Of a stretch of DNA of 64,000 bases, positions 15,244 to 24,913 are shown in pieces. The notes under the pieces were generated by a model. That model made no database searches, had not been told where the DNA came from, and worked only from the letters and a program-made list of their open reading frames with translations. Made by a program: the position numbers and the translations under genes. Source of the DNA: Moraxellaceae bacterium (GTDB taxonomy: Bacteria; Pseudomonadota; Gammaproteobacteria; Pseudomonadales; Moraxellaceae); contig JACKNZ010000019.1 of NCBI GenBank assembly GCA_024234595.1, positions 1-64,000 on the forward strand, in the 5' to 3' direction. How positions within the stretch are numbered: the stretch's first letter is position 1; every line of letters starts with the position of its first letter.

Positions 15244-16443
15244 TCAACTTTTTAAAAGATTAACAATTCGCTGTGCAGCATCCACACAATCAGCAACAGG
15301 GGCAACCAAGGCCATACGCACATAATTATCGGCAGGATTTTGGCCAAGATGATCGGTGCGACCTAAATAACGACCAGCCAATACCGTAATATGAGCTTTT
15401 TGGTATAAGAACTGGGCAAAGGTTTCATCGGTAAAACCATCAGGCACTTTCGCCCAAAAGTAAAAACCTGCATCGGGCATGGTGAGTGGTAAAACAGGGT
15501 TAACGATAGCATAAAATTCAGCAAACTTTTGTCTATACTGGCCACGATTTTCAATAACGTGTTGTTCATCCTGCCATGCCGCCACAGACGCATATTGATG
15601 TTGAACAGGCATGGCTGAACCATGATACGTCCGATACAACAAATAAGGCTTGAGAATATTGGCATCACCAGCAACAAAACCCGAGCGTAAACCCGGTAAA
15701 TTTGAGCGTTTGGATAAAGAATGAAACACCACACAATTTTTATAATCGTGGCGACCTAATTCGGCACACACTTGCAATAAACCTAAGGGTGGGTTGTGTT
15801 CGTCAAAATAAATTTCGGAATAACACTCATCAGAGGCAATGACAAAGCCATATTGATCACTGAGTGCAATTAACTTGCTTAAGGTTTGTTTGTCTAAAAC
15901 AGTACCTGTTGGATTACCCGGTGAGCAAATAAATAATAATTGGGTACGTTGCCAAACTTCGGCAGGGACAGCATCAAAATCAGGAATAAAGTTATTTTCG
16001 GCGGTGCAAGATAAAAAGTAAGGCTCTGCACCTGCTAAATAGGCCGCACCTTCATAAATTTGATAAAACGGATTGGGCATCACTACCAAAGGTTTATCGT
16101 GTTGACGATTAACGACCGCCTGAGTGAACGAAAACAAGGCTTCGCGTGTACCATTAACAGGTAATACTTGGTTTTCGGCATCAACACTGCTCAGTTTAAA
16201 GCGTTGCAATAACCAATCAGCAATCCCCTGACGCAATTCAGGAATGCCTTTAGTGCTTGGATAAGTCGCTAAATGTTTGGCTTGTTGGTTAATAATGTCA
16301 ATGACAAAACGAGGGGAAGGATGTTTGGGTTCACCAATCGACAAAGCAACGGACTTAAAATGGCTAGGGGGCGTTAAGCCTTTAAATAGTTGTGCTAATT
16401 TTTCAAAGGGATAAGAATGTAATAAGGCTAAATCTGGATTCAT
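15244..16443 (-). CDS. dapC: Succinyldiaminopimelate transaminase (DapC type)
   Basis: This 399-residue fold-type I PLP aminotransferase would convert N-succinyl-2-amino-6-ketopimelate to succinyl-LL-diaminopimelate with glutamate. Visible features are NPFYQIYEGAAYLAG, CSPGNPTGTVL, ASDECYSEIYF and the PLP lysine region FHSLSKRSNLPGLRSGF. The position next to dapD and glnD, as in many beta- and gammaproteobacteria, supports DapC over a general aspartate aminotransferase. The start overlaps the end of glnD by 4 nt. Confidence 0.92.
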   Translation of the reverse strand: MNPDLALLHSYPFEKLAQLFKGLTPPSHFKSVALSIGEPKHPSPRFVIDIINQQAKHLATYPSTKGIPELRQGIADWLLQRFKLSSVDAENQVLPVNGTREALFSFTQAVVNRQHDKPLVVMPNPFYQIYEGAAYLAGAEPYFLSCTAENNFIPDFDAVPAEVWQRTQLLFICSPGNPTGTVLDKQTLSKLIALSDQYGFVIASDECYSEIYFDEHNPPLGLLQVCAELGRHDYKNCVVFHSLSKRSNLPGLRSGFVAGDANILKPYLLYRTYHGSAMPVQHQYASVAAWQDEQHVIENRGQYRQKFAEFYAIVNPVLPLTMPDAGFYFWAKVPDGFTDETFAQFLYQKAHITVLAGRYLGRTDHLGQNPADNYVRMALVAPVADCVDAAQRIVNLLKS

Positions 16444-19106
16444 TTGATGTCATTCGCTGTATCAAGTTGTTGACGTAAAGCATCAGCAAGCTGTTGGCAA
16501 AGTTCGGGATTAGAAATGGGTTGTCCGTGACGGTCACTAATAAAAAATACGTCTTCGACACGCTCGCCTAAGGTGGCAATACGGGCATTTTGTAGATTAA
16601 CACCATGTTCCATAAAAATTAAACCAATCCGCGCAAGCAAACCCGGTCTATCGAGTGTGACAACTTCGAGAATGGTTTGTTGTTTGTGAATATCGGTGCT
16701 GATATTGATTTCGGTATTAACCCTAAAGTGTTTAAGCTGACGAGGCATTCGTTTATGCACAATATTAGGAAATAAATCAGGTTGTGATAAAGCGTGAATC
16801 AGCTCTTGTTTGAGAGCATCTAAACGGGCTTCATCCGTAATAGGCGTATTATTCTCATCTAGTACAATGTAAGTATCTAAAGAATAAAAATTAGAGGCGG
16901 TAATAATGCGCGCATCTAAAATACTGACGTGTTGTTGGTCAAGTGTGGCTACCGAGGCAGCAAATAAATTGGGCAAATCTTTGGTGTAAATAAAAATTTG
17001 AGTTGTTCCCTCAGCGGCCTTGTGATGATTAGTCTGAATCGCAACTAAAGGCGCGTGACTATCGCCATGCCGTAAAATTTCGCTAGTATGCCATGCAATA
17101 TCTTTGGCAGTTTCACGCAAAAAATAATCATCACCTAGATTTTGCCAAACGGCGTTAATCGCTTCTTCTTCAAAATTTTGAACAAGCAATATTTCGGTGG
17201 CGGTGATGCGGGTTTCAATAATCAGCTCTTCATAATCAACGGGATTATGTAAGCCACGACGTAAAGCACGTCGTGTTTGTTGATAAAGTTGACGTAACAA
17301 CGAGTCTCGCCACGAATTCCACAATTTAGGATTAGTGGCGCAAATATCGGCTACAGTGAGTGCATACAAATAGTCTAAGTGGCTAATATCTCCGACTTTT
17401 TGAGCAAACTCGTAAATCACATCAGGGTCGCTAAGGTCTTGCTTTTGTGCAGTAAGCGACATTAACAAGTGATTACGCGTTAACCATGCCACCATATTGG
17501 CACTGCGTTGCGATAAACCATGATTTAAGCAAAATTCAATGGCATCAACTGAACCTAATTCGGAGTGGTCGCCACCGCGCCCTTTGCCAATATCATGAAA
17601 TAATCCCGATAAATACAGTAGTTCGGGCATGGGCAAGTTTTGGACAATTTCGTGGGCTAAAGGAAATTGTGTTTGGGTGTCGGGATAGCGAAAACGGCGC
17701 ATATTTTTGATGACCAACAAGGTGTGGGCATCAACGGTATAAATATGAAATAAATCGTATTGCATTTGGCCAATAATCGCACCAAAAGCAGGCAGATATT
17801 TACCCAAAACGCCATAACGCTTCATGCGTCTTAAGGTCGAAAACAAATAACGCGATGAGCGTAAAATCTCAATAAAATAGGCTTTGTTTTGTGGGTTATT
17901 TCTAAAGTCATCATTGATTTTGCGCGCTTCGACCATAATCAAACGAATGGTGCTGGCGCGCACTCCTTCAATGTCATCGTCATCGGCTAAAATCGCAAAT
18001 AACTCCATTAAGGCACTGGGGTTACGGGCAAAAACTTGGTGATGACGTACCTCAAGTTGATTGTTAACTAACTGAAAATCTTCGGATAACACTTTGATAT
18101 TGGCGGGTTCATCGGCCTTTAAAATAGCTTCATCAAAATATTGTAACAACATTTCGTTAAGCATCGACAAGCTCATGGCCACCCGATAATACTGTTTCAT
18201 AAATTGTTCAACAGCACGATTAGCATCGTTATCGACATAACCAAATTCTTTGGCTAAGGTGCGTTGATAATCAAAGAGTAATTTGTTTTCGTTACGTCCT
18301 GCAATGTGATGCAAAGCAAAGCGTATTTTCCATAAAAAACGCTCACCTTCAGCCAGTTGTTTGTATTCATATTCGGTCAAAAAGCCGTTGCTAACTAGGT
18401 CATATAGGTTGTTGGTCTGAAAGTGACGTTTAGTGACCCAACAAATGGTTTGAATATCACGCAAACCCCCTGGTGCATTTTTAAGGTCGGGTTCTAAATT
18501 ATATTCGGTATCATTGTGTTTACGATGGCGGGCAATTTGCTCGTCGCGCTTGGCTTCAAAAAACACCGCATCTGACCACAAAGGCGCAAGCAAGGTTAAT
18601 AAATTTTGGCGCAAGCCATCGTCACCACATAAGGTTCTATTTTCTAAAAAGGTGGTGGCAATGGTCACATCTTCATTGACCTTATCAATACAGGTTTCTA
18701 GCGAACGAACACTGGAGCCAATGTCCAAACCCAAGTCCCATAATAAGGTAATAAATTGGCTGATTTTCTCTTGTAAAATAGCTGACAGGGTAGGGGCACT
18801 GTGCAAAATCAGCACATCAATATCGGAGTGAGGGTGTAACTCAGCACGGCCATAGCCACCAACCGCTAATAAAGAGACTTGTGCTTCTTGCTCTAAATCA
18901 AAACGCTGCCATGCGTGCTCAAGAACTTTATCAACCGCCACGGCACGAGCTTGCACCAGCAAACGCACGTCTTCACCTTGACTAAAACGTGTCCATAATT
19001 GCGTTTGAGCGTTTTTTAAGAGTTCACGATAAACACTCGGCGCAATAATTTTTTCGGTTAAGCGCGACTCATCTAACACATTGGGAATCAAACTAGGCGT
19101 TTGCAT
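16440..19106 (-). CDS. glnD: Bifunctional uridylyltransferase/uridylyl-removing enzyme GlnD
   Basis: GlnD senses glutamine and adds or removes UMP on PII proteins, setting nitrogen regulation. The 888-residue protein has the nucleotidyltransferase motif GGYGRAEL/HSDIDVLI at 83-100, the PII-UTase helical domain, an HD hydrolase core (LFHDIGKGRGGDHSELG) near the centre and two C-terminal ACT domains (IYTKDLPNLFAASVATL and VVTLDRPGLLARIGLIF) that bind glutamine. All key residues appear intact. It follows map by 17 nt, suggesting co-transcription. Confidence 0.97.
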   Translation of the reverse strand: MQTPSLIPNVLDESRLTEKIIAPSVYRELLKNAQTQLWTRFSQGEDVRLLVQARAVAVDKVLEHAWQRFDLEQEAQVSLLAVGGYGRAELHPHSDIDVLILHSAPTLSAILQEKISQFITLLWDLGLDIGSSVRSLETCIDKVNEDVTIATTFLENRTLCGDDGLRQNLLTLLAPLWSDAVFFEAKRDEQIARHRKHNDTEYNLEPDLKNAPGGLRDIQTICWVTKRHFQTNNLYDLVSNGFLTEYEYKQLAEGERFLWKIRFALHHIAGRNENKLLFDYQRTLAKEFGYVDNDANRAVEQFMKQYYRVAMSLSMLNEMLLQYFDEAILKADEPANIKVLSEDFQLVNNQLEVRHHQVFARNPSALMELFAILADDDDIEGVRASTIRLIMVEARKINDDFRNNPQNKAYFIEILRSSRYLFSTLRRMKRYGVLGKYLPAFGAIIGQMQYDLFHIYTVDAHTLLVIKNMRRFRYPDTQTQFPLAHEIVQNLPMPELLYLSGLFHDIGKGRGGDHSELGSVDAIEFCLNHGLSQRSANMVAWLTRNHLLMSLTAQKQDLSDPDVIYEFAQKVGDISHLDYLYALTVADICATNPKLWNSWRDSLLRQLYQQTRRALRRGLHNPVDYEELIIETRITATEILLVQNFEEEAINAVWQNLGDDYFLRETAKDIAWHTSEILRHGDSHAPLVAIQTNHHKAAEGTTQIFIYTKDLPNLFAASVATLDQQHVSILDARIITASNFYSLDTYIVLDENNTPITDEARLDALKQELIHALSQPDLFPNIVHKRMPRQLKHFRVNTEINISTDIHKQQTILEVVTLDRPGLLARIGLIFMEHGVNLQNARIATLGERVEDVFFISDRHGQPISNPELCQQLADALRQQLDTANDIK

Positions 19107-19123
19107 GGTGGTCTTTGCTCAAA

Positions 19124-19909
19124 TTAGGTATTTAAAAAACTAAAATCTTCTTCGGGTCTGGCAGTAAGCACTTCAACGCCTGTGGCAGTCACTAGCAAGG
19201 TGTGTTCCCATTGGGCAGAAAGTTTGTGGTCTTTAGTGACGGCTGTCCAATTATCGGGCAGTAGTTTAGTATGATGCGTACCTGCGTTAATCATGGGTTC
19301 AATGGTAAAGGTCATGCCTGCTATCAGCTCCATGCCTGTGCCTGCTTTACCATAATGAACAATTTGCGGTTCTTCATGAAAAATATGGCCAATGCCATGT
19401 CCACAATAATCACGCACCACCGAAAAACGGTTACTTTCGGCGTGTTTTTGAATCACTGCGCCAATATCACCCAAACGACATTGTGGCTTAACTAAGGCAA
19501 TCGCTTTGTACAAGCATTCTTGAGTGACCTTAATTAAACGCTCTGCCAAAATAGAGCCTTCACCCACGACAAACATCTTTGAGGTGTCGCCGTGATAGCC
19601 ATCTTTAATGACAGTGACATCAATATTGATTATATCGCCATTTTTAAGAATTTTTTTGTCTGACGGAATACCATGACACACCACATGATTCACCGAAGTA
19701 CAAATACTTTTGGGAAAGCCGCGATAATTTAACGGGGCAGGAATGGCATGTTGCACATTGACAATGTAATCATGGCAAATTTGATTCAGTTCTTCGGTGC
19801 TAACACCTGCTTTAACATAAGTACCAATCATCATCAAGACATCGGCGGCAAGTTTGCCTGCAACACGCATTTTGGCAATTTCTTCGGCAGTTTTAAGAGA
19901 GACAGTCAT
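19124..19909 (-). CDS. map: Methionine aminopeptidase, type I
   Basis: Map removes the N-terminal methionine from nascent proteins using two metal ions. The 261-residue protein begins MTVSLKTAEEIAKMRVAGKLAADVL; ligand residues are visible in NIDVTVIKDGYHGDTSKMF, GHGIGHIFHEEP, FTIEPMI and AQWEHTLLV. ATG 19909 was chosen because the 27-residue upstream extension has no homologous character. It is divergent from rpsB, the usual bacterial arrangement. Confidence 0.96.
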   Translation of the reverse strand: MTVSLKTAEEIAKMRVAGKLAADVLMMIGTYVKAGVSTEELNQICHDYIVNVQHAIPAPLNYRGFPKSICTSVNHVVCHGIPSDKKILKNGDIINIDVTVIKDGYHGDTSKMFVVGEGSILAERLIKVTQECLYKAIALVKPQCRLGDIGAVIQKHAESNRFSVVRDYCGHGIGHIFHEEPQIVHYGKAGTGMELIAGMTFTIEPMINAGTHHTKLLPDNWTAVTKDHKLSAQWEHTLLVTATGVEVLTARPEEDFSFLNT

Positions 19910-20151
19910 AAAATTAAAAATCACGATTGAGGCTAAAGGGCGATTATGGTATAAAGCGCGCCTTCTTTGTGTAAAAACTATTTTGTACAAAGATTAAACA
20001 GATGAGCGCGTGCTTAATTACTTGGCGCGTAAGTCTAAATTAAATTTACTCATAACGCACATATATCGACACAATTATTGGGTGCTGCTTAAAGATTTTA
20101 AGTGGTCGGTAGTTGGGATATATGGAGGCTTAACCCTAACTGGAGTTAATC
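19910..20151 (+). promoter_or_regulatory. map/rpsB divergent region and rpsB leader
   Basis: This 242-nt stretch contains both promoters and the 5' leader of rpsB. In gammaproteobacteria this leader carries a structured site through which S2 represses rpsB-tsf; the precise fold is not derived here. GGAG occurs shortly before the rpsB ATG. Confidence 0.5.
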
Positions 20152-20907
20152 ATGGCACAAGTTTCTATGCGCGACCTGCTCACTGCTGGCGCACATTTTG
20201 GTCACCAAACCCGTTTCTGGAACCCAAAAATGGGTCCATACATTTTTGGTGCACGCAATAAAATTCACATCATTAACTTAGAGCATACCGTTGTTGCTTT
20301 AAATGATGCCTTAAATTATGCCAACAACTTGGCTTCTAAGCGTAACAAAGTATTGTTTGTGGGCACTAAGCGTGCGGCTGCTGGCATTATTCGTGCCGAA
20401 GCGCAACGCTGTGGTATGCCCTATGTTGACCACCGCTGGTTGGGCGGTATGTTGACTAACTGGAAAACCATTCGCCAATCTATCAAGCGTTTTAAAGAAT
20501 TAGAAGTGCAAGCGCAAGACGGCACTTTTGCTAAATTAACCAAGCGTGAAGCCTTAGAGCGTACTCGCGAAATGGAAAAATTAGAAAAGAGCTTTGGTGG
20601 TATTAAAGATATGGGTGGTTTGCCTGACGCTTTATTTATCATTGACGTTGACCACGAAGCGATTGCGATTCAAGAAGCGCGTAAATTAGGTATTAAAGTG
20701 ATTGGTGTGGTTGATACCAATTCTAATCCTGATGGCGTGGATATTATTATTCCGGGTAACGACGACGCGATTCGCGCAATTCAGTTATATGCTGGCTCAA
20801 TGGCTGATGCCATTTTAGAAGGCAAAGAATACGCTGCTACTCAAGCAGGTGGTCGCCAAGAAGCCGAAGCCACTGCTGAAGAAGCTGCTCCTGAAGCCAG
20901 TGCTTAA
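20152..20907 (+). CDS. rpsB: 30S ribosomal protein S2
   Basis: S2 is a structural protein of the small subunit, assembled late and needed for S1 binding. The 251-residue sequence is canonical: MAQVSMRDLLTAGAHFGHQTRFWNPKM, FVGTKRAAAGII, HRWLGGMLTNWKTI and DTNSNPDGVDIIIPGNDDAIRAI. The Glu/Ala-rich C-terminal tail is normal for the group. It is followed by an attenuator-like hairpin and tsf. Confidence 0.99.
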   Translation: MAQVSMRDLLTAGAHFGHQTRFWNPKMGPYIFGARNKIHIINLEHTVVALNDALNYANNLASKRNKVLFVGTKRAAAGIIRAEAQRCGMPYVDHRWLGGMLTNWKTIRQSIKRFKELEVQAQDGTFAKLTKREALERTREMEKLEKSFGGIKDMGGLPDALFIIDVDHEAIAIQEARKLGIKVIGVVDTNSNPDGVDIIIPGNDDAIRAIQLYAGSMADAILEGKEYAATQAGGRQEAEATAEEAAPEASA

Positions 20908-20921
20908 TGCATTAAGTACAC

Positions 20922-20957
20922 AAAAAGGAAGGGGAGCATGGTCTCCCTTTCTTTTTA
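20922..20957 (+). terminator. Attenuator-like hairpin between rpsB and tsf
   Basis: AAAAAGGAAGGGGAG-catggt-CTCCCTTTCTTTTT forms a stem with one bulge and one G-U pair, followed by a T-rich run. Partial termination at this point would lower EF-Ts relative to S2; such rpsB-tsf hairpins occur in other bacteria. Confidence 0.65.
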
Positions 20958-20990
20958 TCAATAACCCCCAAATGTTAAGAGGAAACGAAC

Positions 20991-21875
20991 ATGGCAAATA
21001 TTACTGCTGCGCTTGTTAAAGAATTACGCGACCGTACTGGTTTGGGTATGATGGAATGCAAAAAAGCATTAGCCGAAACCGATGGTGATATCGAAGTTGC
21101 GATTGATAATTTACGCAAATCTGGCCAAGCCAAAGCCGCTAAAAAAGCAGGTAACGTCGCTGCCGAAGGCGCGATTTTGGTGGCTAACAGTGCGGATGGC
21201 AAAACATCGTTATTGTTAGAAGTCAACAGCCAAACAGACTTTGTGGCTAAAGACGCTAACTTTACCGAATTTGCTAATAATGTGGCACAAATTGCTTTGG
21301 CTAACGGCACAACTGATGTTGCTGCGATTGCTGGTCTAAGCTACAGCGAAGGCTTAACTGTTGAAGAAGCGCGTGTTGCTTTAGTGCAAAAAATTGGCGA
21401 GAACATTCAAGTTCGTCGTGCAGTATTGGTACAAGGTGATGTGGTTGCTACCTATATTCACGGTTTAAAAATTGGTGTTGCCGTTGCCTTAACAGGTGGT
21501 GATGCTGATTTAGGTCGTGATGTCGCGATGCACATTGCGGCTAGTAATCCAATGGTTATTAACCCAGCCGATGTTCCTGCTGACGTTTTAGCCCGCGAAA
21601 AAGAAATTTATGCTGCTAAAGCTAAAGAATCTGGCAAGCCTGACAATATCGTTGAAAAAATGATTGAAGGTAGCCTCAAAAAATATTTAGCCGAAGTGAG
21701 CTTAACCGAACAAGCGTTTGTTAAAGACCCAGATGTGACCGTTGGTGCTTTAGTTAAAAAAGCAGGCGCAACTATCAATACCTTTACCCGTTTAGAAGTG
21801 GGTGAAGGCATTGAGAAAAAAGAAGTGGACTTTGCTGCCGAAGTAGCGGCACAAGTGGCTGCTTCCGCTAAGTAA
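20991..21875 (+). CDS. tsf: Elongation factor Ts
   Basis: EF-Ts recycles EF-Tu by catalysing GDP release. The 294-residue protein has the N-terminal UBA-like domain and signature (ALVKELRDRTGLGMMECKKAL), the core VNSQTDFVAKDANF, and the QPFVKDPD-like QAFVKDPDVTVG. AGAGGAAA precedes ATG 20991. A strong terminator follows, separating it from the inserted sensor kinase gene. Confidence 0.99.
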   Translation: MANITAALVKELRDRTGLGMMECKKALAETDGDIEVAIDNLRKSGQAKAAKKAGNVAAEGAILVANSADGKTSLLLEVNSQTDFVAKDANFTEFANNVAQIALANGTTDVAAIAGLSYSEGLTVEEARVALVQKIGENIQVRRAVLVQGDVVATYIHGLKIGVAVALTGGDADLGRDVAMHIAASNPMVINPADVPADVLAREKEIYAAKAKESGKPDNIVEKMIEGSLKKYLAEVSLTEQAFVKDPDVTVGALVKKAGATINTFTRLEVGEGIEKKEVDFAAEVAAQVAASAK

Positions 21876-21890
21876 TTAGCTGGCTGTGCC

Positions 21891-21926
21891 AAAAAATACC
21901 CGCTTATGCGGGTATTTTTGTTTTTG
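21891..21926 (+). terminator. Rho-independent terminator after tsf
   Basis: AAAAATACCCGC-ttat-GCGGGTATTTTT followed by GTTTTTG is a textbook hairpin with flanking A and T tracts, ending the rpsB-tsf unit. Confidence 0.92.
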
Positions 21927-21998
21927 CCAAACGCTTTAGCGGACACTGACCTTAAGATATGATAGGGTGCTTAAAAAGTTTTCGCTAGGAAACCGACG

Positions 21999-24836
21999 AT
22001 GAGGCGATTGACCTTAATATACCACTTGTTAGTTGTAAATATATGTTGTTTGCTAACGAGCTTTGCTTATGGATTAGAGCTAAGTCCTCAAGAAAAAACA
22101 TGGTTGTCGCAGCATTCTGTCATTAGAGTAGGGATAGACCCTGCGTGGCCGCCCTATGAGTTTGTGAACCAACAGCAGCAATATACAGGGATTAGTGCCG
22201 ATTATATGGCGTTAATTTCTCAGCGGCTGGGTATTCGTCTTGAAGTCACTAAAGATAAGTCATGGACAGAAGTTAAAGAGCTTCTTGAACAAAAAAAATT
22301 AGATATTAGTCCATCGGTTGCCGAAACTCCTCAGCGACGTTTAGTTTGGAATTTTACCCAACCCTATATTTCTTTTCCTGTGGTGATTTTAACCCGCGTT
22401 GATGATGCTTTTATTGGCCAACTCGAAGATTTGCAAGGGCAGCGTGTGGGGGTAGAAGCTAATTATTTTGCCGATGAAGTATTACAAAAAAACTTTCCAA
22501 AAATTCAACGTGTACCATATGCCAATATTCAAGAGCTACTCTCGGCATTAGCCTTAAAACGTATTGATTATGCAGTGACCAATCATGCATCTGCCTCTTA
22601 TACGGTACAGCATTTACAAATAACAGGTATTAAGCTAGCGGCAGTCACTCCTTTTGAGTCGCCATTAACCATTGCAGTACGTAATGATTGGCCAGAATTT
22701 GTCGCTATTCTCAACAAGGCACTAGCCGATATTAGCCCACAAGAACATCAAACCATTCGTCAACGTTGGTTAGCCGTTCATAAACAACAGATGTATTTTA
22801 AAGACGTGTGGCGTTTGCATCCAGATGTGGTGCTACTGGTGATGTTAGGTAGTGTTTTACTGTTTATGTTGGCGGTAATTATTTACTTTAGGCAGCGTTT
22901 ACTCAATCGACAAGCGATTGCGCAACGAGCACAGCAAGATTTGGCCGAAAGTGAAAAGCGTTTTAGAGTGCTGATAGAACACGCGCCAGTGGCCTTTGCC
23001 ATCTTTAAAGGAAAGGTGGGCATTATTAAAATGCTCAATCGCAGTTTTATCAGAACTTTTGGTTATCGTCCCAACGAGTTACATGATGTCGAAGATTGGT
23101 GGCGTGTCGCCTATCCCAACCCAAGTTATCGCGAGAAAATTCAAACATTGTGGTTTGAGCGTTTTGAGGCCGCTAAAACAACGCATCAACCTTTTGAACC
23201 AATGGAAGCGATGGTGTGTTGTCGAGATGGTACAGAGCGTTATATTCGTTTTCACGCTATTTTGATTGGTTCATTTAATTTAGTTGCCTTTATTGATTTA
23301 ACCGAACAAAAACATAATCAAGAAGCTTTATTAAAGGCCAAAGAAACGGCAGAGCAAGCGACTAAAGCCAAAAGTTTGTTTTTGGCCAATATGAGTCACG
23401 AAATTAGAACCCCCATGAATGGTATTTTGGGCTTAGCTGTTCTTTTAGAAAAAACAGAACTTAATGAACGGCAACGCGATTATCTCAGCAAAATTTATAG
23501 CTCTGGTGAGTTTTTGCTGGGTATTTTAAATGATATTTTAGACCTGTCTAAAGTAGAAGCAGGCAAATTAGAACTAGAAAGACAGCCTTTTACTGTTGCT
23601 CAATTATTAGAGCCATTACGTGGTTTAGTATTAAGTGCCACTCAGCATAAGCCCGTTGAAACCTTGTTTTATGTTACCCCCGATGTACCCACCATGCTCA
23701 TGGGCGACTTGTTACGTTTTAATCAGGTATTAACCAATTTATTGGGTAATGCCATTAAATTTAGTGCCAAAGGCGAAATTGAGATTGGCATTACTGCCAT
23801 GCCCACAACACAAGCCGATAAGATAAAACTGCATTTGTGGGTGCGTGATACAGGTATTGGCATGAGTAGCGAACAACTGGGCAAAGTGTTTGAAGCCTTT
23901 AGTCAAGCGGATGCTTCAACGACCCGTCGCTTTGGTGGAACAGGCTTAGGTTTAACTATTTCTAAACGTATTGTTGAGTTAATGGATGGAGAAATTAAAG
24001 TTCAAAGCCAGCCGAATCAAGGGAGTCGTTTTGATATTTTTGTTTATGTGTCACCTTCGACAGAACAACAGTCAATCGCTACCAAAAGCACAACTAGACG
24101 TTCCATCTTGATTTTAGATGATAATCAACATGCGGCCTTAGCGATAAAGTCCATTGCAGAGCGTTTGCAATGGCAAGTCGATATTTTAACGGCTCTTAAT
24201 GAGCACAGTCAGATAGTTGCCACTCACTATGACTATATTTTATTAGATGCGGATTTTGCCACTGAAGAATACAGTCGCTATTTGCCGAGTGATGTGCCTA
24301 AGGTATTGTTGCAAACCCCGTGGCAAGAAAACGACCCCATGTTGGGTAGTATGATGGATTTTACAGCAACACTCACCAAGCCAATAGATGAGCAAACTTT
24401 ATTGTCGCTTATCACCACTACTACCGACAAAAATATCACTATTGAAGAAAAGCCATTATTAGCTTATCGGATATTGTTGGTTGAAGATAACACCATCAAT
24501 CAATTAGTTGGGGTTAAATTATTGGAGACTCTGGGCGCAGAAGTGGATGTGGCCGAAAATGGTCATGTGGCTTTGAGTTTATTGCAGCAAGTGGGTGTGT
24601 ATTACGATGTGGTGCTCATGGATTTGCAAATGCCGATTATGGATGGTTTAGAAACCACACGCCAGTTACGCTTAATTGAGCAATTTGCCGATTTGCCTGT
24701 GATTGCCATGACGGCCAACGTTATGGCTACCGATAGAGAGGCTTGTTTTGAGGCAGGCATGAATGATTTTATGAGTAAACCGATTCGTTTGCAGGAGTTA
24801 CGCACCAAAGTATTGCAGTGGGTTAAAACACCTTAA
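21999..24836 (+). CDS. Hybrid sensor histidine kinase with periplasmic solute-binding (BvgS/EvgS-like) sensor
   Basis: The 945-residue protein has a signal peptide (1 to about 25), one bacterial SBP family 3 domain (about 35-260, starting VIRVGIDPAWPPYEF), a membrane segment near 277-297, a PAS domain, HisKA with His467 (ANMSHEIRTPMNG), an HATPase domain (NLLGNAIKF, DTGIGM, GGTGLGLTISKRI), a divergent receiver-like domain around Asp750 and a canonical receiver with Asp875 (VLMDLQMPIMDG). No HPt domain is present, so an outside phosphotransfer protein and response regulator are needed; none is adjacent. It should sense a small periplasmic ligand such as an amino acid. Its place between tsf and pyrH is unusual. 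Confidence 0.93.
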   Translation: MRRLTLIYHLLVVNICCLLTSFAYGLELSPQEKTWLSQHSVIRVGIDPAWPPYEFVNQQQQYTGISADYMALISQRLGIRLEVTKDKSWTEVKELLEQKKLDISPSVAETPQRRLVWNFTQPYISFPVVILTRVDDAFIGQLEDLQGQRVGVEANYFADEVLQKNFPKIQRVPYANIQELLSALALKRIDYAVTNHASASYTVQHLQITGIKLAAVTPFESPLTIAVRNDWPEFVAILNKALADISPQEHQTIRQRWLAVHKQQMYFKDVWRLHPDVVLLVMLGSVLLFMLAVIIYFRQRLLNRQAIAQRAQQDLAESEKRFRVLIEHAPVAFAIFKGKVGIIKMLNRSFIRTFGYRPNELHDVEDWWRVAYPNPSYREKIQTLWFERFEAAKTTHQPFEPMEAMVCCRDGTERYIRFHAILIGSFNLVAFIDLTEQKHNQEALLKAKETAEQATKAKSLFLANMSHEIRTPMNGILGLAVLLEKTELNERQRDYLSKIYSSGEFLLGILNDILDLSKVEAGKLELERQPFTVAQLLEPLRGLVLSATQHKPVETLFYVTPDVPTMLMGDLLRFNQVLTNLLGNAIKFSAKGEIEIGITAMPTTQADKIKLHLWVRDTGIGMSSEQLGKVFEAFSQADASTTRRFGGTGLGLTISKRIVELMDGEIKVQSQPNQGSRFDIFVYVSPSTEQQSIATKSTTRRSILILDDNQHAALAIKSIAERLQWQVDILTALNEHSQIVATHYDYILLDADFATEEYSRYLPSDVPKVLLQTPWQENDPMLGSMMDFTATLTKPIDEQTLLSLITTTTDKNITIEEKPLLAYRILLVEDNTINQLVGVKLLETLGAEVDVAENGHVALSLLQQVGVYYDVVLMDLQMPIMDGLETTRQLRLIEQFADLPVIAMTANVMATDREACFEAGMNDFMSKPIRLQELRTKVLQWVKTP

Positions 24837-24913
24837 TCGCGTGCATCTATTTTGCACGCTGCCGCTTTCTGCTAAGATGCGCCACTTGTCCAATATTCGC
24901 TAAGGAGTCTGTC

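Noticed and set aside
20975..21310. Long minus-strand frame opposite tsf
   Set aside because: Mirror of a strongly conserved elongation factor gene; composition is a codon-bias shadow.
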